A DNA stretch of 64,000 nt from an uncultured Paracoccaceae bacterium (GTDB taxonomy: Bacteria; Pseudomonadota; Alphaproteobacteria; Rhodobacterales; Rhodobacteraceae): positions 33,767 to 97,766 of the forward strand of contig CANLEQ010000013.1 of NCBI GenBank assembly GCA_947489705.1, written 5' to 3'. Position 1 is the first letter of the stretch. Each line of letters begins with the position of its first letter. Positions 1 to 9,235 of this stretch are shown piece by piece. The notes below the pieces were generated by a model, which ran no database searches, was not told where the DNA came from, and worked only from the letters and a program-made list of their open reading frames with translations. The translations under genes were made by a program, and so were the position numbers.

Positions 1-322
1 CGCCCCTGCGCAGCGGCACGTCGAGCGGCAGGCCGTTGTAGCGCGCCAGTTCCTCCGCCGGCAGGCCCACGCGGCTCGCTACATTGGCCACGGTGTCGCC
101 GCGCTGGGCCACCGCGACCTGGTAATTGGGATACGAGACCACGCCGCGATTGTCGGGCTGCGGCGGCGCCGCCACGTTCTGCTGAACGGCGCGGGCGGTG
201 CTGAACCCGTCGACATTTCCGCGCAGGTCGAGGTCGAACCCGTCCCCCCCGCCGCATGCCGCCAGAACAAGAAGCGCCGTCAGGGCGATCGGGGCGCGCC
301 GCTGGAAAGGGGGATGTGCCAT
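1..322 (-). CDS. LysM-domain lipoprotein, probable NlpD/M23 peptidoglycan metallopeptidase (C-terminus outside window)
   Basis: Only the first 107 residues lie in the window. They begin with a lipoprotein signal peptide (hydrophobic run at residues 12-22, lipobox L-A-A-C with Cys23). A Gly/Asp-rich linker follows, then a LysM-like segment from about residue 68 (YQVAVAQRGDTVANVASRVG, then N-G-L-P), which binds peptidoglycan. Family knowledge: lipoproteins of this build next to pcm and surE usually carry a C-terminal M23 (LytM) domain and act in the periplasm on cell-wall remodelling. That domain would lie beyond base 1 and is inferred. The ATG at 322 has a GAGGA ribosome site six bases upstream. 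The gene is on the same strand as pcm and surE, matching the surE-pcm-nlpD order known in many proteobacteria. Confidence 0.8.
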   Translation of the reverse strand, partial: MAHPPFQRRAPIALTALLVLAACGGGDGFDLDLRGNVDGFSTARAVQQNVAAPPQPDNRGVVSYPNYQVAVAQRGDTVANVASRVGLPAEELARYNGLPLDVPLRRG

Positions 323-391
323 AGTGCTGTCCTCGTCCGGATGCGGGACCTCTGCGGGGCCGCTTCGCATCATGTGTTCCATCTGGATCCG

Positions 392-408
392 GGCACCGGT
401 CCGGTGCC
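392..408. other. Perfect 8-bp inverted repeat between pcm and the LysM lipoprotein gene
   Basis: GGCACCGG and CCGGTGCC flank a single T in the 117-base gap after the pcm stop. As RNA it could only close with a loop of five or more bases, and no T-run follows on the minus strand, so it is not a classical terminator. It may be a weak attenuator, a protein site, or chance in GC-rich DNA. Confidence 0.3.
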
Positions 409-439
409 GCGCCTCATCGCCGTTCCGACCGGTCGCACC

Positions 440-1081
440 CTAGTCGCGCCCCAGGCCTTCGAGCAAGGGCACGAAGCGCACCGAGCGAAGATCGTCGTAG
501 TCGAATCCGTGTTCCGTGCGCGTGACCTTGATCAGCGTCTGGACCGTGTCGCTCTGACCGACGGGAACGACCATGATACCGCCGACGCGCAGTTCCGCCA
601 GAAGCGGGCCCGGCGGATCCTCCGCCGCCGCGGTGACGAGGATCCGGTCGAAGGGGGCCTGCTCGGCGAGGCCGTGGCTCCCGTCGGCGGTGAAGGCGGT
701 CACGTTGCTGAGGTCGAGCTCGCGAAAGATCTCGCGCGCCTCGGCCACGAGACGCTTGTGGCGGTCGACGGTATAGACGCGGCGCGCCAGATGCGACAGG
801 ACCGCCGCCTGGTATCCAGACCCGGTGCCGATCTCCAGCACCTTGTCGCGCGGGCTGACCGCCAGGGCCTGCGTCATCAGCCCGACGATCGACGGCTGGC
901 TGATCGTCTGGCCGCAGGCGATCGGCAGTGGCATGTCGTCATAGGCCCGATCGGTGAAGATGCCGCGCACGAAGCGGCCGCGATCCACCTTCTCCATGGC
1001 GGCGAGCACGCGCTTGTCGGTGACGCCGTTCGAGCGCAGAGCGAAAAGAAACTGCATCCGGGCCTCGGCGTCGTAACTCAT
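440..1081 (-). CDS. pcm: Protein-L-isoaspartate O-methyltransferase
   Basis: A 213-residue cytoplasmic protein that methylates isoaspartyl residues in aged proteins with S-adenosylmethionine, starting their repair. Visible family marks are the Pcm N-terminal block ([14 protein letters not shown], about residues 50-65), the SAM-binding motif [13 protein letters not shown] (about 77-90), the acidic post-I segment [10 protein letters not shown] and the C-terminal [19 protein letters not shown]. Length is normal. The ATG at 1081 overlaps the surE stop by four bases (ATGA), so the pair is translationally coupled. A longer in-frame reading exists upstream but runs through surE in another frame and is not used. 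Confidence 0.95.
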   Translation of the reverse strand: MSYDAEARMQFLFALRSNGVTDKRVLAAMEKVDRGRFVRGIFTDRAYDDMPLPIACGQTISQPSIVGLMTQALAVSPRDKVLEIGTGSGYQAAVLSHLARRVYTVDRHKRLVAEAREIFRELDLSNVTAFTADGSHGLAEQAPFDRILVTAAAEDPPGPLLAELRVGGIMVVPVGQSDTVQTLIKVTRTEHGFDYDDLRSVRFVPLLEGLGRD

Positions 1082-1851
1082 GCGAGCGCGTCCGCCAGCC
1101 GGTCGAGCGTGTCGTGGCGGGTCAGATCGGCGCAGAGCGGCGTGATCGAGACATAGCCGTCGAGGTTCACGGCCGCATCTGTGCCGGGGGCCGTGGCGCG
1201 CTGCTGATCGGCGCCCCTGACCCAGAGGAACCTGCGGCCCGACGGCGATCTGTGCGGCTCCACGCCGAAGCCGTCGCCGGTGCGAAATCCCTGCGGCGCG
1301 GCACGAAGGCCCTTGACCTCGGGGGCGGCGCAGGGCGGAAAGTTGACGTTGTAGAAGGTCCGGTAATCGCCGTCGCCCCAGAGATCCGCGTCGATGATCG
1401 CGCGCACCGTGCGTTCGCCCCAGCCGCGCGCCGCCTCGAACCCGTCCGCGAGCTCGCGGTTGCCGGGGCCGTAGAACTGGCTGAGCGCGATGGCGTTCAC
1501 GCCCTGCAGCGCCCCCTCCATGGCCGCGCCGATCGTGCCGGAATAGAGCACGTTCTCGGCGGAATTGTTGCCCCGGTTGACCCCCGACAGGATCAGGTCG
1601 GGCCGGGCGGGCATGATGTCGTGGAGCGCGGCCAGCACGCAATCTGCCGGCGACCCCTCGACGGCCCAGCTTTGATGCGCGTGCTCGCGGATGAGCGTCG
1701 GATGCACGTAATTCACGCAATGCCCCACGCCGGATTGTTCGAAGGCCGGCGCCACGGTCCAGACCTCGTCGGCGATCGCGGCCGCGATGTCCGAGAGGGC
1801 CTCGAGGCCCGGTGCGTCGATGCCGTCGTCGTTGGTGATGAGGATGCGCAA
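1078..1851 (-). CDS. surE: 5'/3'-nucleotidase SurE
   Basis: A 257-residue metal-dependent nucleoside monophosphate phosphatase of the stationary-phase survival cluster. The N-terminus [13 protein letters not shown] holds the two metal-binding Asp residues. [10 protein letters not shown] and [11 protein letters not shown] are the other SurE signatures (about residues 85-110). The start appears to be TTG at 1851: it gives the canonical [10 protein letters not shown] beginning and has AAAGG eight bases upstream, and no ATG sits close by. The 3' end overlaps pcm. The surE-pcm-lipoprotein order is classical. Confidence 0.95.
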   Translation of the reverse strand: MRILITNDDGIDAPGLEALSDIAAAIADEVWTVAPAFEQSGVGHCVNYVHPTLIREHAHQSWAVEGSPADCVLAALHDIMPARPDLILSGVNRGNNSAENVLYSGTIGAAMEGALQGVNAIALSQFYGPGNRELADGFEAARGWGERTVRAIIDADLWGDGDYRTFYNVNFPPCAAPEVKGLRAAPQGFRTGDGFGVEPHRSPSGRRFLWVRGADQQRATAPGTDAAVNLDGYVSITPLCADLTRHDTLDRLADALA

Positions 1852-1886
1852 GTCGGGGACCTTTCGTGGGATCGGTGGTTTCTAGG

Positions 1887-2555
1887 TCAGGCGGAGGCTC
1901 CGGGCAAGCCGGCCCCGAGCGTCGAGAGAAGCCGGGTCGCCTCCGCCTCGCAGGGTGCCAGAGCGGCGCGATCCTCGCCCGGGAAGAAGCGCGCGCGTGT
2001 CGCGGTGGGCATCGGCCGCGGTGACGCGATCTCGACGCGGGGGCCGGTGCGCGCCGTCTCGGCCTGCCAGCACCGGACGAGCGCCATCTGCGCGGCCTTC
2101 GACGCGCCGTAATGCCCGAAGAACTTCTCCCCCGCGCGCGGATCGTCGAAGAATACCGCCATCGATCCCGCGGCCGCGTTCAGAAGCGGTTCGACCATCG
2201 GGATGAGGGTCGCCGTGGCGGTCGCGTTGACGGCGATGCTCTTGGCCCAGTCCTTGGCGGCGAGGTGCCCTGCCGGGGCGAGCGGGGCGGCATGCACCGC
2301 CGTATGGGCCCAGAGGTCGACCTTGCCCCACCGGTCGTAGATCCCGCGGCAGAGATGCGCCATCGCATCGGCATTCGTCACGTCCATCGGCGCAAGCGTG
2401 GCCTGCCCGCCGCGCGCCTGGATGCGATCGTCGAGCTCTTCCAGCGCGCCGGTGGTGCGCGCAACGGCGACGACATGGTGGGTTTCGCTGAGGGTTTCGG
2501 CGAGCGCCGCGCCAAGGCCGCGGGACGCGCCGGTGATGAGGGCAATGCGAGTCAT
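1887..2555 (-). CDS. SDR-family oxidoreductase
   Basis: A 222-residue short-chain dehydrogenase/reductase, presumably NAD(P)H-dependent. It shows the Rossmann cofactor motif [10 protein letters not shown] (residues 8-17), the VDLWAHTAV segment in place of the usual NNAG, and the catalytic YGASKAA (Tyr-x-x-x-Lys, about residue 148). The substrate cannot be deduced. The NNAG replacement is a departure from the classical family but common in divergent members. It lies between purF and surE on the same strand, with a 36-base gap to surE, so co-transcription is possible but no functional link is evident. Confidence 0.85.
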   Translation of the reverse strand: MTRIALITGASRGLGAALAETLSETHHVVAVARTTGALEELDDRIQARGGQATLAPMDVTNADAMAHLCRGIYDRWGKVDLWAHTAVHAAPLAPAGHLAAKDWAKSIAVNATATATLIPMVEPLLNAAAGSMAVFFDDPRAGEKFFGHYGASKAAQMALVRCWQAETARTGPRVEIASPRPMPTATRARFFPGEDRAALAPCEAEATRLLSTLGAGLPGASA

Positions 2556-2631
2556 GCGCTGCGTTTGGGACGCCCGAGCAGATTGGTCAAGCGTCGTCCG
2601 CGGGCTGCGACAGCGCCGACGGCGCGCATCG

Positions 2632-4104
2632 CTACTCCGCGGCGGTCTTCATCCTGAAGCCCTGTTCGATCCGGTCGGAGGGCGTGACGGGATAGTCGCC
2701 CGAAAAGCAGGCGTCGCAATATTGCGGCGCGTTCGCATTGCGGCCGCCCGCTTCGCCCACGGCCCGATACATCCCGTCGAGCGAGATGAACCGCAGGCTG
2801 TCGACACCCAGATGGCTGCACATCTCGTCCTCCGACATGGACGCGGCGAGCAGCTTGTCGCGCTCGGGCGTATCGACGCCGTAGAAACAGGGCCACGCCG
2901 TGGGTGGCGAGGCGATGCGAAAATGCACCTCCGCGGCACCGGCATCGAGCACCATCTCGCGGATCTTGATCGACGTGGTGCCGCGCACGACGGAATCGTC
3001 GACAAGGATCACCCGCTTGCCCTTGATGAGCGCGCGGTTGACGTTGAGCTTGAGGCGTACGCCCATGTTGCGGATCTGCTCCGTGGGCTCGATGAAGGTG
3101 CGGCCCATATACTGGTTGCGCACGATCCCCATCGCGTAGGGAATGCCCGATTCCTGGCTGTATCCGATGGCCGCGGGGGTGCCGCTGTCGGGCACGGGAC
3201 AGACCAGATCGGCGTCGACCGGCGCCTCGCGCGCAAGCTCCACGCCGATCTCGCGACGCGTCTCGTAGACCGAGCGGCCCCCCAGGATGCTGTCGGGGCG
3301 CGAGAAATAGACGTGCTCGAAGATGCAGAAGCGCGGGCGCTGCGGCGCGAAGGGCTGGTGCGACGAGATTTCGCCGTTCTCGATCACCACCATCTCGCCC
3401 GGCGCGACCTCGCGTACGAACTCCGCCCCGCAGATATCGAGCGCGCAGGTCTCGGACGACAGGATGTAGCCCTCGCCCAGACGGCCCAGAACGAGCGGCC
3501 GCACGCCGAGCGGGTCGCGCACGCCGATGAGCTTCGTCCGGGTCATGGCCACGATGGAGAACGCGCCCTCGACGCGGCGCAGCGCGTCCTGCATCCGGTC
3601 GGGCACCTTGCGCTGCAGCGACCGTGCCATCAGGTGGATGATACATTCGCTGTCGGAATTGCTCTGGAAGATCGAGCCGCGGTCGATCAGCTCCCGGCGC
3701 AGCGCATCGGCGTTCACGATATTGCCGTTATGCGCGATCGCCGCCCCCCCGAGTGAGAACTCGCCGAAGAAGGGCTGCACGTCGCGGATCTGGGTATTGC
3801 TCTTGGCGCCGCTGGTGGAATAGCGCACGTGCCCGATCGCGAGGGGTCCGGGCAGCGTATCCATCAGCGATTGCTTGGTGAAGTTGTCGCGCACGTAGCC
3901 GAACCGTCGGGCGGAGTTGAACCCGTGGTCGGGATGGTACGAGACGATGCCGCCCGCCTCCTGACCGCGATGCTGCAGCGCATGCAGGCCCAGGGCCACG
4001 AAATTCGCGGCATCCGTCACGCCCGAGACCCCGAAGACGCCGCATTCCTCGCGCAGCTTGTCGTCGGAAAAGTCGAACGGAGTTTCAGGGGGTAGGGCGC
4101 GCAT
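2632..4104 (-). CDS. purF: Amidophosphoribosyltransferase
   Basis: 490 residues; first committed step of purine synthesis, transferring glutamine-derived ammonia to PRPP. The start at 4104 gives a short propeptide ending EE before the nucleophilic Cys of CGVFGV (about residue 21). An earlier in-frame start would add 22 unrelated residues. The glutaminase half contains the GQEAGGI and HNGNIVNA blocks. The synthase half has the PRPP loop VILVDDSVVRGTTS. Cys residues in FCIFEHVYFSRPDS, EMCSHLG and QYCDACFSGDYP suggest the Bacillus-type enzyme with an iron-sulfur cluster. cvpA, its usual partner, is about 1.2 kb upstream, separated here by a LysE/Lrp pair. Confidence 0.96.
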   Translation of the reverse strand: MRALPPETPFDFSDDKLREECGVFGVSGVTDAANFVALGLHALQHRGQEAGGIVSYHPDHGFNSARRFGYVRDNFTKQSLMDTLPGPLAIGHVRYSTSGAKSNTQIRDVQPFFGEFSLGGAAIAHNGNIVNADALRRELIDRGSIFQSNSDSECIIHLMARSLQRKVPDRMQDALRRVEGAFSIVAMTRTKLIGVRDPLGVRPLVLGRLGEGYILSSETCALDICGAEFVREVAPGEMVVIENGEISSHQPFAPQRPRFCIFEHVYFSRPDSILGGRSVYETRREIGVELAREAPVDADLVCPVPDSGTPAAIGYSQESGIPYAMGIVRNQYMGRTFIEPTEQIRNMGVRLKLNVNRALIKGKRVILVDDSVVRGTTSIKIREMVLDAGAAEVHFRIASPPTAWPCFYGVDTPERDKLLAASMSEDEMCSHLGVDSLRFISLDGMYRAVGEAGGRNANAPQYCDACFSGDYPVTPSDRIEQGFRMKTAAE

Positions 4105-4191
4105 GAGCGAAGCTCCCGAATCTGGGACGGCAGATGGGGGGTATCTATGATGCCCGCCGCGCGCTGTCACCCTCGCACGAGGGAGGCGGGC

Positions 4192-4785
4192 TCAGTTTAT
4201 CAGGGCAGGCACCATCGAGACGACCAGAAGAGTCGCCATGATCCAGTTGAAGGCGCGAAGCCGGGCGCGCGACGTCAAAAGTCCCCTGATCCGCCCGCCG
4301 AGGGCCGTCCAGGTCGATATGCAGGGCAGGGAGACGGTGCCGAACGCGCCCGCCACGATCATCACCGAAAGCGCCGATCGGTCCGCGGCATAGATCGTGA
4401 TCGCGCCCAGAGCCAGCGCCCACGCCTTCGGATTGACCCATTGGAAAAGTGCCGCCTGCACGAACGTGAGGGGCCGCGTGCCGGACGTGGCCTCCGACGG
4501 CGGGGCCGCCCTGGCGATCCGGCCTGCAAGGTAGAGCAGGTATCCGACGCTCAGCACGGTGAGGATCGTGTAGCTCGCGGGCCAGGCGTCGAAGACCCGC
4601 ATCACCCCGAGCCCCACGAGCGAAATCATCACCACGAAACCCGCCGTGATCCCGAGCATGTGCGGCAGGGTCTTGCGAAAGCCGAAATTGGCGCCCGACG
4701 CCATTAGCATGAGATTGTTGGGCCCGGGCGTCACGGTGGCGACGGTCGCATAGAGCATGAGGGCGAATGTCTGTTCGTGGTTCAT
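4192..4785 (-). CDS. LysE-family amino acid exporter
   Basis: A 197-residue inner-membrane protein with about six hydrophobic segments. The family signature VTPGPNNLMLMASGANFGFRK is split across the first loop, and FQWVNPKAWALALGA lies mid-protein. LysE/RhtB proteins export amino acids or related metabolites; the substrate here is unknown. The start at 4785 (MNHEQTFALMLY) matches the usual short N-terminus. Starts at 4797 and 4836 are possible, and the last has AGGA upstream, so the start is uncertain. It is divergent from an Lrp-type gene 80 bases away, the typical arrangement in which the regulator senses the exported amino acid. Confidence 0.9.
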   Translation of the reverse strand: MNHEQTFALMLYATVATVTPGPNNLMLMASGANFGFRKTLPHMLGITAGFVVMISLVGLGVMRVFDAWPASYTILTVLSVGYLLYLAGRIARAAPPSEATSGTRPLTFVQAALFQWVNPKAWALALGAITIYAADRSALSVMIVAGAFGTVSLPCISTWTALGGRIRGLLTSRARLRAFNWIMATLLVVSMVPALIN

Positions 4786-4789
4786 GGGC

Positions 4790-4824
4790 GCCAGCATGAT
4801 CGTTTCGCGATGGCATGTGCTGGC
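4790..4824. promoter_or_regulatory. Dyad in the LysE/Lrp divergent gap, candidate Lrp site
   Basis: GCCAGCA (4790-4796) and TGCTGGC (4818-4824) form a perfect 7-bp inverted repeat around a 21-base spacer, centred in the short divergent region. Lrp-family proteins bind imperfect dyads of this sort; the link to this regulator is inference. Confidence 0.35.
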
Positions 4825-4865
4825 GGAATGCGGCAATCCTAGCGACGGAAACGACGGAGATCGTT

Positions 4866-5312
4866 GTGTTGGACGAATTCGACGACAGGATATTGCGCGA
4901 ACTGGGCGCGAACGGGCGAATCAGCAACCTCGCATTGGCCGAGCGTGTGGGGCTGTCGGCGTCGGCCTGCCTGCGCCGTGTCTCGGCGCTCGAGGCGCGC
5001 GGGGTCATCACGGGGTATCGCGCACGGGTCGATCCGGGCAAGCTCGGGATCGGGTTCACCGCCTATGTCTCCGTGGGCCTGAGCCTGCATACCAAGGCGG
5101 CGCAACAGGCCTTCGAGGCCGCCGTCGCGCGCGCTCCCGAAGTGGTCGAATGCCACAACACCACCGGGGCCTTCGAATACCTGCTACGCGTCGAGGCGGC
5201 CGATCTGGCCGCCTACAAGCATTTCCATACGGAAGTTCTGGGGACGCTCCCGCAGGTGAGCGCGCTCACGAGCTACGTGGTGATGGGGAGCCCCAAGGAC
5301 CTGCGCGCCTAG
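4866..5312 (+). CDS. Lrp/AsnC-family transcriptional regulator (LysE-associated)
   Basis: 148 residues from a GTG at 4866, chosen because GGAG lies six bases upstream and the protein then begins VLDEFDDRILRELGANGRIS as usual for the family. An N-terminal winged helix-turn-helix (about residues 5-60, LALAERVGLSASACLRRV) precedes the RAM/AsnC ligand-binding domain (about 65-140, with VVECHNTTGAFEYLLRVEA). It probably controls the adjacent divergent exporter in response to an amino acid. The 3' end overlaps convergent cvpA by four bases. Confidence 0.9.
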   Translation: MLDEFDDRILRELGANGRISNLALAERVGLSASACLRRVSALEARGVITGYRARVDPGKLGIGFTAYVSVGLSLHTKAAQQAFEAAVARAPEVVECHNTTGAFEYLLRVEAADLAAYKHFHTEVLGTLPQVSALTSYVVMGSPKDLRA

Positions 5313-5863
5313 CCGCCGCAGACGCCCACGAGTTGCTCGTACTGCGCCACGACCCAGCCCGGCGCGTCGTTCGGCAGGGCATTGTCCAGATCGTCCGCCG
5401 AGCGTGCGAAGATGGCGGCCGTCCGGCTGTTCTCCACCATGGGGATCGGCTCGGCGGCGGCGATGCGGTCGTAGACGACCATCGCGACCGCCACGAGCAG
5501 GACGCCGCGCACCACGCCGAAGAGAAACCCGAGCGCCTGGTCGAGACCCCCGATCGCCGAGTCGCGCACCGCCCCCGAGAGGAGCGGCGTGAAGATCGAC
5601 ACCAGGAGCAGCGCCACCGCGAAGGCGGCGGCGAAGGCCGCGATGATCGAGAGCTCGCAGGATTCACCCAGGAAATCGCCCACGACCGGCAATTCGCTCA
5701 CCAGCGGCTGCACGGGAGGGGCGAGGACGAAGGCCGCGATGGCGGCGACGATCCAGCCGACGATCGCCATAGCCTCGCGCACGAAGCCGCGGCTATAGGC
5801 CAGGATGGCCGAAATCACGATGACACCGGCCACGATGCCGTCGACGAGAGTAAAGCCTTGCAT
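5309..5863 (-). CDS. cvpA: CvpA family membrane protein
   Basis: 184 residues with four predicted membrane segments. The family-typical N-terminus FTLVDGIVAGVIVISAILAY and the segment RGFVREAMAIVGWIVAAIAAF (residues 25-45) are clear. CvpA is an inner-membrane protein linked to colicin V production and envelope stress in enterics; its molecular activity is unsettled. In many proteobacteria it is directly upstream of purF. Here an Lrp/LysE pair separates them. It is 12 bases downstream of radA on the same strand, so the two are probably one transcript. Confidence 0.9.
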   Translation of the reverse strand: MQGFTLVDGIVAGVIVISAILAYSRGFVREAMAIVGWIVAAIAAFVLAPPVQPLVSELPVVGDFLGESCELSIIAAFAAAFAVALLLVSIFTPLLSGAVRDSAIGGLDQALGFLFGVVRGVLLVAVAMVVYDRIAAAEPIPMVENSRTAAIFARSADDLDNALPNDAPGWVVAQYEQLVGVCGG

Positions 5864-5875
5864 GGATGCCTGTCC

Positions 5876-7240
5876 TTATCCGGCCCCGAACATGTCGCCG
5901 ACAAGGGTGGCGAGATCGGGATAGCTTTTGAGCGTCATCCCGGACCTGGCCGTCCGTTTCGCAGCGACGGGCGCGATTGCGGTCGAAAAACCAAGTTTCG
6001 CGGCTTCTTTCAACCTGTTTTCGGTCTGACCTGCGGGACGCAGCGCGCCCGACAGGCTGATTTCGCCGAAAACCACCGATTGCGGCGGAAGGGCCACATC
6101 CTCCCGCGCGCTCAGAAGCGCCAGGGCCACGGCCAGATCGGCGGCGGGCTCGCGCACCCGCAGGCCGCCCGCGATATTGAGATAGACGTCGAGCCCGGCG
6201 AAGGGAATCGCGCAGCGCGCCTCGAGCACGGCCAGGATCATCGCGAGCCGCCCGGTATCCCAGCCCACGGCAGACCGCCGCGGCTGCGCATGCGGCGTGG
6301 GGGCGACGAGCGCCTGGATCTCGCACAGGACCGGCCGCGAACCTTCGATGCCCGCGAAGACCGCCGAGCCGGGCGAGGGGCGTTCGCGGTCTCCGAGAAA
6401 CAGCGCCGAGGGGTTCGCCACCTCGGCAAGACCGCCACCGGTCATCTCGAAGACGCCGATCTCGTCGGCGGGCCCGAACCGGTTCTTGACGGCGCGCAGG
6501 ATCCGGAACTGGTGGCCCCGCTCGCCCTCGAAATAGAGGACGGTGTCGACCATATGCTCGACCACGCGGGGGCCCGCGATCTGGCCGTCCTTGGTGACGT
6601 GGCCGACGAGCACCACGCTGATCCCGTGACGCTTGGCGAAGGTCGTGAGCTCGTGGGCCGCGGCGCGCACCTGACTGACGGAGCCGGGGGCGCTGTCGAC
6701 ATTGTCGGCCCACATCGTCTGGATGGAGTCGATGATGGCAAGCTGCGGCTTCTCGGCCTCCAGCGTGGTGAGGATCTCGCGCAGGCTGGTCTCGGCCGCG
6801 AGCTTCACATCCGCGCGCCCCAGCCCGAGCCGTTGCGCCCGCATGCGGACCTGCGCGCTCGCCTCCTCGCCCGAGACGTAGATGACCTTGAGCCCGGATG
6901 CCGCGAAGGCGGCGGCCCCCTGAAGCAGCAGCGTCGACTTTCCGATCCCCGGATCGCCACCGACGAGCACGGCCGAGGACGGCACCAGCCCGCCGCCCAG
7001 AACGCGGTCAAGCTCCGCGAGGCCGGAACGGGTGCGGGGCGGCGGCGCCTCTTCGGTCGCAAGGTCGGTCAGGAGCATTCCGCGTCCGCGCTTGGTACCA
7101 AGCGATTTCGACGCGGGTCCGGTCGAGAGGCCGGCATCCTCGACGATCGTGTTCCACGCCCCGCAGGCGTCGCAATGGCCCGACCATTTGGCGTGGGCCG
7201 CGCCGCAGGCGGTACAGTGAAAGCTGGGGGATCTTGCCAT
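5876..7240 (-). CDS. radA: DNA repair protein RadA
   Basis: 454 residues. Order of domains: an N-terminal zinc finger (FHCTACGAAHAKWSGHCDACG, four Cys), a RecA-like ATPase with Walker A GGDPGIGKST (about residue 90) and the RadA-specific KNRFG motif, then a Lon-protease-like C-terminal domain. RadA is a branch-migration helicase acting in recombination. The ATG at 7240 gives the standard MARSPSF start. A TTG five codons earlier is possible; the AAAGGG before the ATG is only three bases away, so the start is not fully settled. Confidence 0.95.
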   Translation of the reverse strand: MARSPSFHCTACGAAHAKWSGHCDACGAWNTIVEDAGLSTGPASKSLGTKRGRGMLLTDLATEEAPPPRTRSGLAELDRVLGGGLVPSSAVLVGGDPGIGKSTLLLQGAAAFAASGLKVIYVSGEEASAQVRMRAQRLGLGRADVKLAAETSLREILTTLEAEKPQLAIIDSIQTMWADNVDSAPGSVSQVRAAAHELTTFAKRHGISVVLVGHVTKDGQIAGPRVVEHMVDTVLYFEGERGHQFRILRAVKNRFGPADEIGVFEMTGGGLAEVANPSALFLGDRERPSPGSAVFAGIEGSRPVLCEIQALVAPTPHAQPRRSAVGWDTGRLAMILAVLEARCAIPFAGLDVYLNIAGGLRVREPAADLAVALALLSAREDVALPPQSVVFGEISLSGALRPAGQTENRLKEAAKLGFSTAIAPVAAKRTARSGMTLKSYPDLATLVGDMFGAG

Positions 7241-7276
7241 GCGCCCTTTTGTCAAAGCCTGCAGGGCGGAGCAAGG

Positions 7277-8041
7277 TCACTCGGCCGCCATGGGTTTCGC
7301 GGAGCCGAGCGCGATCACGTTGTCGCGGGGGCGCGAGAAGCCGAGCTCGCTCAGAAGCTCGCCGTATTCCTCGATGAATTTCGCAAGACGGCCATGCTGC
7401 GCCTCTTCCGCGGTGGCGATCGCGTCGCGCTGCTGGCTGAATTCGCGGCACGCGGTGCGCGCCGCCTCGAGCCGGATCTCGAACTGGGCGATCTCCTCGT
7501 TCCGCTGGGCGAGGAACCGGCGCGCGCGCGCCACGGCCTCGTCGCCGTAGGTCTCGGCAAGATCGCGGGAGGCATAGGACATCTCGGCGGCGGTCTCGAG
7601 GATGGCGGGTTCGAGATGGCCCAGATCGGGGTGCCGGCGCAGATAGGTGATGCGCTCCTTCACGGCGTCGAACTGTTCCGACAGGGTAAAGGCGTCGCCG
7701 CGATCGGCCGCGTGGCAGATGCGATAGGCTTCGGCCACGTCCGACATCGAGATGCTGAAATCGCGATGCGTGCGTTCGAGCGTCAGCACCCGCATCCCCG
7801 AGGGCAGAGAGGCGACGAGGGCCAGAAGGAGGATCGCCAGTCCCGCCTGGATCGCGAGCCCGGCACCGGGAAAGGTGACATCGCCGAAATGAAGCGGCAT
7901 CTCGAGCACCGGAAGCAATCCGAACGCCCCTGCCAGCGTTGCGCCGCCGATCAGGGTGGCCGCGAGGATCACGACCGCGCTGGCCGTCCATTGGAGTCCG
8001 GTGACAAGAGAGCGGCGAAGATTCCTGGCGGCGTGCGACAT
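7277..8041 (-). CDS. Hypothetical membrane-anchored coiled-coil protein downstream of alr
   Basis: 254 residues, no function recognised. Two hydrophobic segments lie near the N-terminus (about residues 20-40 and 60-80), leaving a long, largely helical, charged C-terminal part (about 90-254) likely to form coiled coils (DEAVARARRFLAQRNEEIAQ, EEAQHGRLAKFIEEYGELL). The ATG at 8041 has GAGGGA seven bases upstream; the longer reading upstream runs through alr. I recall such proteins near radA in Rhodobacterales carrying a loose 'DNA repair' label, but nothing in the sequence supports that. It is 36 bases before radA on the same strand. Confidence 0.75.
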   Translation of the reverse strand: MSHAARNLRRSLVTGLQWTASAVVILAATLIGGATLAGAFGLLPVLEMPLHFGDVTFPGAGLAIQAGLAILLLALVASLPSGMRVLTLERTHRDFSISMSDVAEAYRICHAADRGDAFTLSEQFDAVKERITYLRRHPDLGHLEPAILETAAEMSYASRDLAETYGDEAVARARRFLAQRNEEIAQFEIRLEAARTACREFSQQRDAIATAEEAQHGRLAKFIEEYGELLSELGFSRPRDNVIALGSAKPMAAE

Positions 8042-8063
8042 TTTCAATCCCTCATACGAGACA

Positions 8064-8081
8064 TAAGCGGCAATCCGCTTA
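8064..8081. other. Inverted repeat in the leader of the coiled-coil protein gene
   Basis: TAAGCGG-CAAT-CCGCTTA, seven perfect base pairs with a four-base loop, 23-40 bases before the ATG at 8041 on the minus strand. It could be an operator or a leader hairpin. No T-run follows, so termination is unlikely. Confidence 0.35.
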
Positions 8082-8195
8082 CGAAGGGAAGAAAATTCGG
8101 CTCCCCCGGTTCCGGGTATAACCTCCCCATGGTTAACGCGTGGTTTCGGCGTCACAGGTGGGGCCGTGCGAGGATCGCGCGAGGGCGCAGGCCGG

Positions 8196-9233
8196 TCAGA
8201 CGTAGCTTCGGCGATACCGCGGCCCGAGGCTCGTGAGGATCTCGTAGCCGATGGTGCCGGCCGCTTCGGCCAGATCGTCGACGCCCTGATGCGCGCAGAG
8301 GATGTCGAGATGCGACGGCACCTCGTCGAGATGCGTAACGTCCACCGTGAGCAGGTCCATCGACACCCGCCCGGCGAGCGGGCAGGGCACGTCGCCCGCG
8401 AAAAGGACGGCATTGTCCCCCATCGCCCGGATTAGCCCGTCGGCGTAGCCCGCCTGAAGGGTCGCGATCCGGGTCGGAATCTCGGCCACCCAGGTTGCAC
8501 CGTAGCCGACCGGCTCGCCCGGATCGACGTCGCGAACCTGGATCACGGGTGCGCTCAGATGCACGACCGACCGCGCATCGGCATGCGGCAGGCCGCCATA
8601 GAGCCCGATTCCGGGGCGCGTCATGTCGAAATGATAGTCCGGTCCGAGCAGGATGCCGCCCGTCGCCGCGATCGAGCGGGGGACATGGATGCCGTCGGTC
8701 ATGTCGCGAAACTGGCCGAGCTGGCGCGCATTGAGCGGGTCGTCGGGATCGTCCGCGCAGGCGAGGTGGCTCATCAGCAGGCGGGGGCGCTGCTGCACGA
8801 CGATCTCGCGCGCGGCGCGCCATTCGCTCGGCTCGAGCCCGAGCCGGTTCATCCCGGAATCGAGCTGAACCCCGAAAGGATGCGTCGGCAGCGCCTCGAA
8901 ATGCCGTGTCAGCTGTTCGATGGAGTTCAGCATCGGCACGAGCGCCAGATCGCGGATCATCTCGGTATCGCCCGGCATGTGCCCCGAAAAGACGTAGATG
9001 GTGGCGCCGCGTCCGAGGGCGTTGCGCAGCGCCGCGCCTTCTTCGGCCTGCGCGACGTAGAAGCTGCGCGCGCCCGCCCGGGCGAGGGCCTTGGCCACAC
9101 GGTCGACGCCAAGGCCATAGCCGTCGGCCTTCACCACGGCGCCCGTCTCGGTCGTGTTTGCCGATTGCGCGTCGAGCGCGCGCCAATTCGCCACCAGGGC
9201 GCCCAGATCGATCCGAATCCGCGCCGTTCCCAT
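8196..9233 (-). CDS. alr: Alanine racemase
   Basis: A 345-residue PLP enzyme that makes D-alanine for peptidoglycan. The PLP lysine is in [11 protein letters not shown] (about residue 34). The second catalytic block is [14 protein letters not shown] (about residue 290, in place of the usual G-R-V-C-M-D), and GYGATW lies between. The start at 9233 is the only sensible one: a longer reading extends through the upstream MBL gene in another frame. The gene begins two bases after that gene's stop. Closeness to dnaB recalls the dnaB-alr neighbourhood of enterobacteria. Confidence 0.95.
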   Translation of the reverse strand: MGTARIRIDLGALVANWRALDAQSANTTETGAVVKADGYGLGVDRVAKALARAGARSFYVAQAEEGAALRNALGRGATIYVFSGHMPGDTEMIRDLALVPMLNSIEQLTRHFEALPTHPFGVQLDSGMNRLGLEPSEWRAAREIVVQQRPRLLMSHLACADDPDDPLNARQLGQFRDMTDGIHVPRSIAATGGILLGPDYHFDMTRPGIGLYGGLPHADARSVVHLSAPVIQVRDVDPGEPVGYGATWVAEIPTRIATLQAGYADGLIRAMGDNAVLFAGDVPCPLAGRVSMDLLTVDVTHLDEVPSHLDILCAHQGVDDLAEAAGTIGYEILTSLGPRYRRSYV

Positions 9234-9235
9234 TC

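Noticed and set aside
4757..8236. A 1159-codon open frame on the plus strand
   Set aside because: It is antisense to lysE, cvpA, radA and the coiled-coil gene, is Arg/Gly/His-rich without any motif, and is the usual shadow frame of GC-rich DNA.
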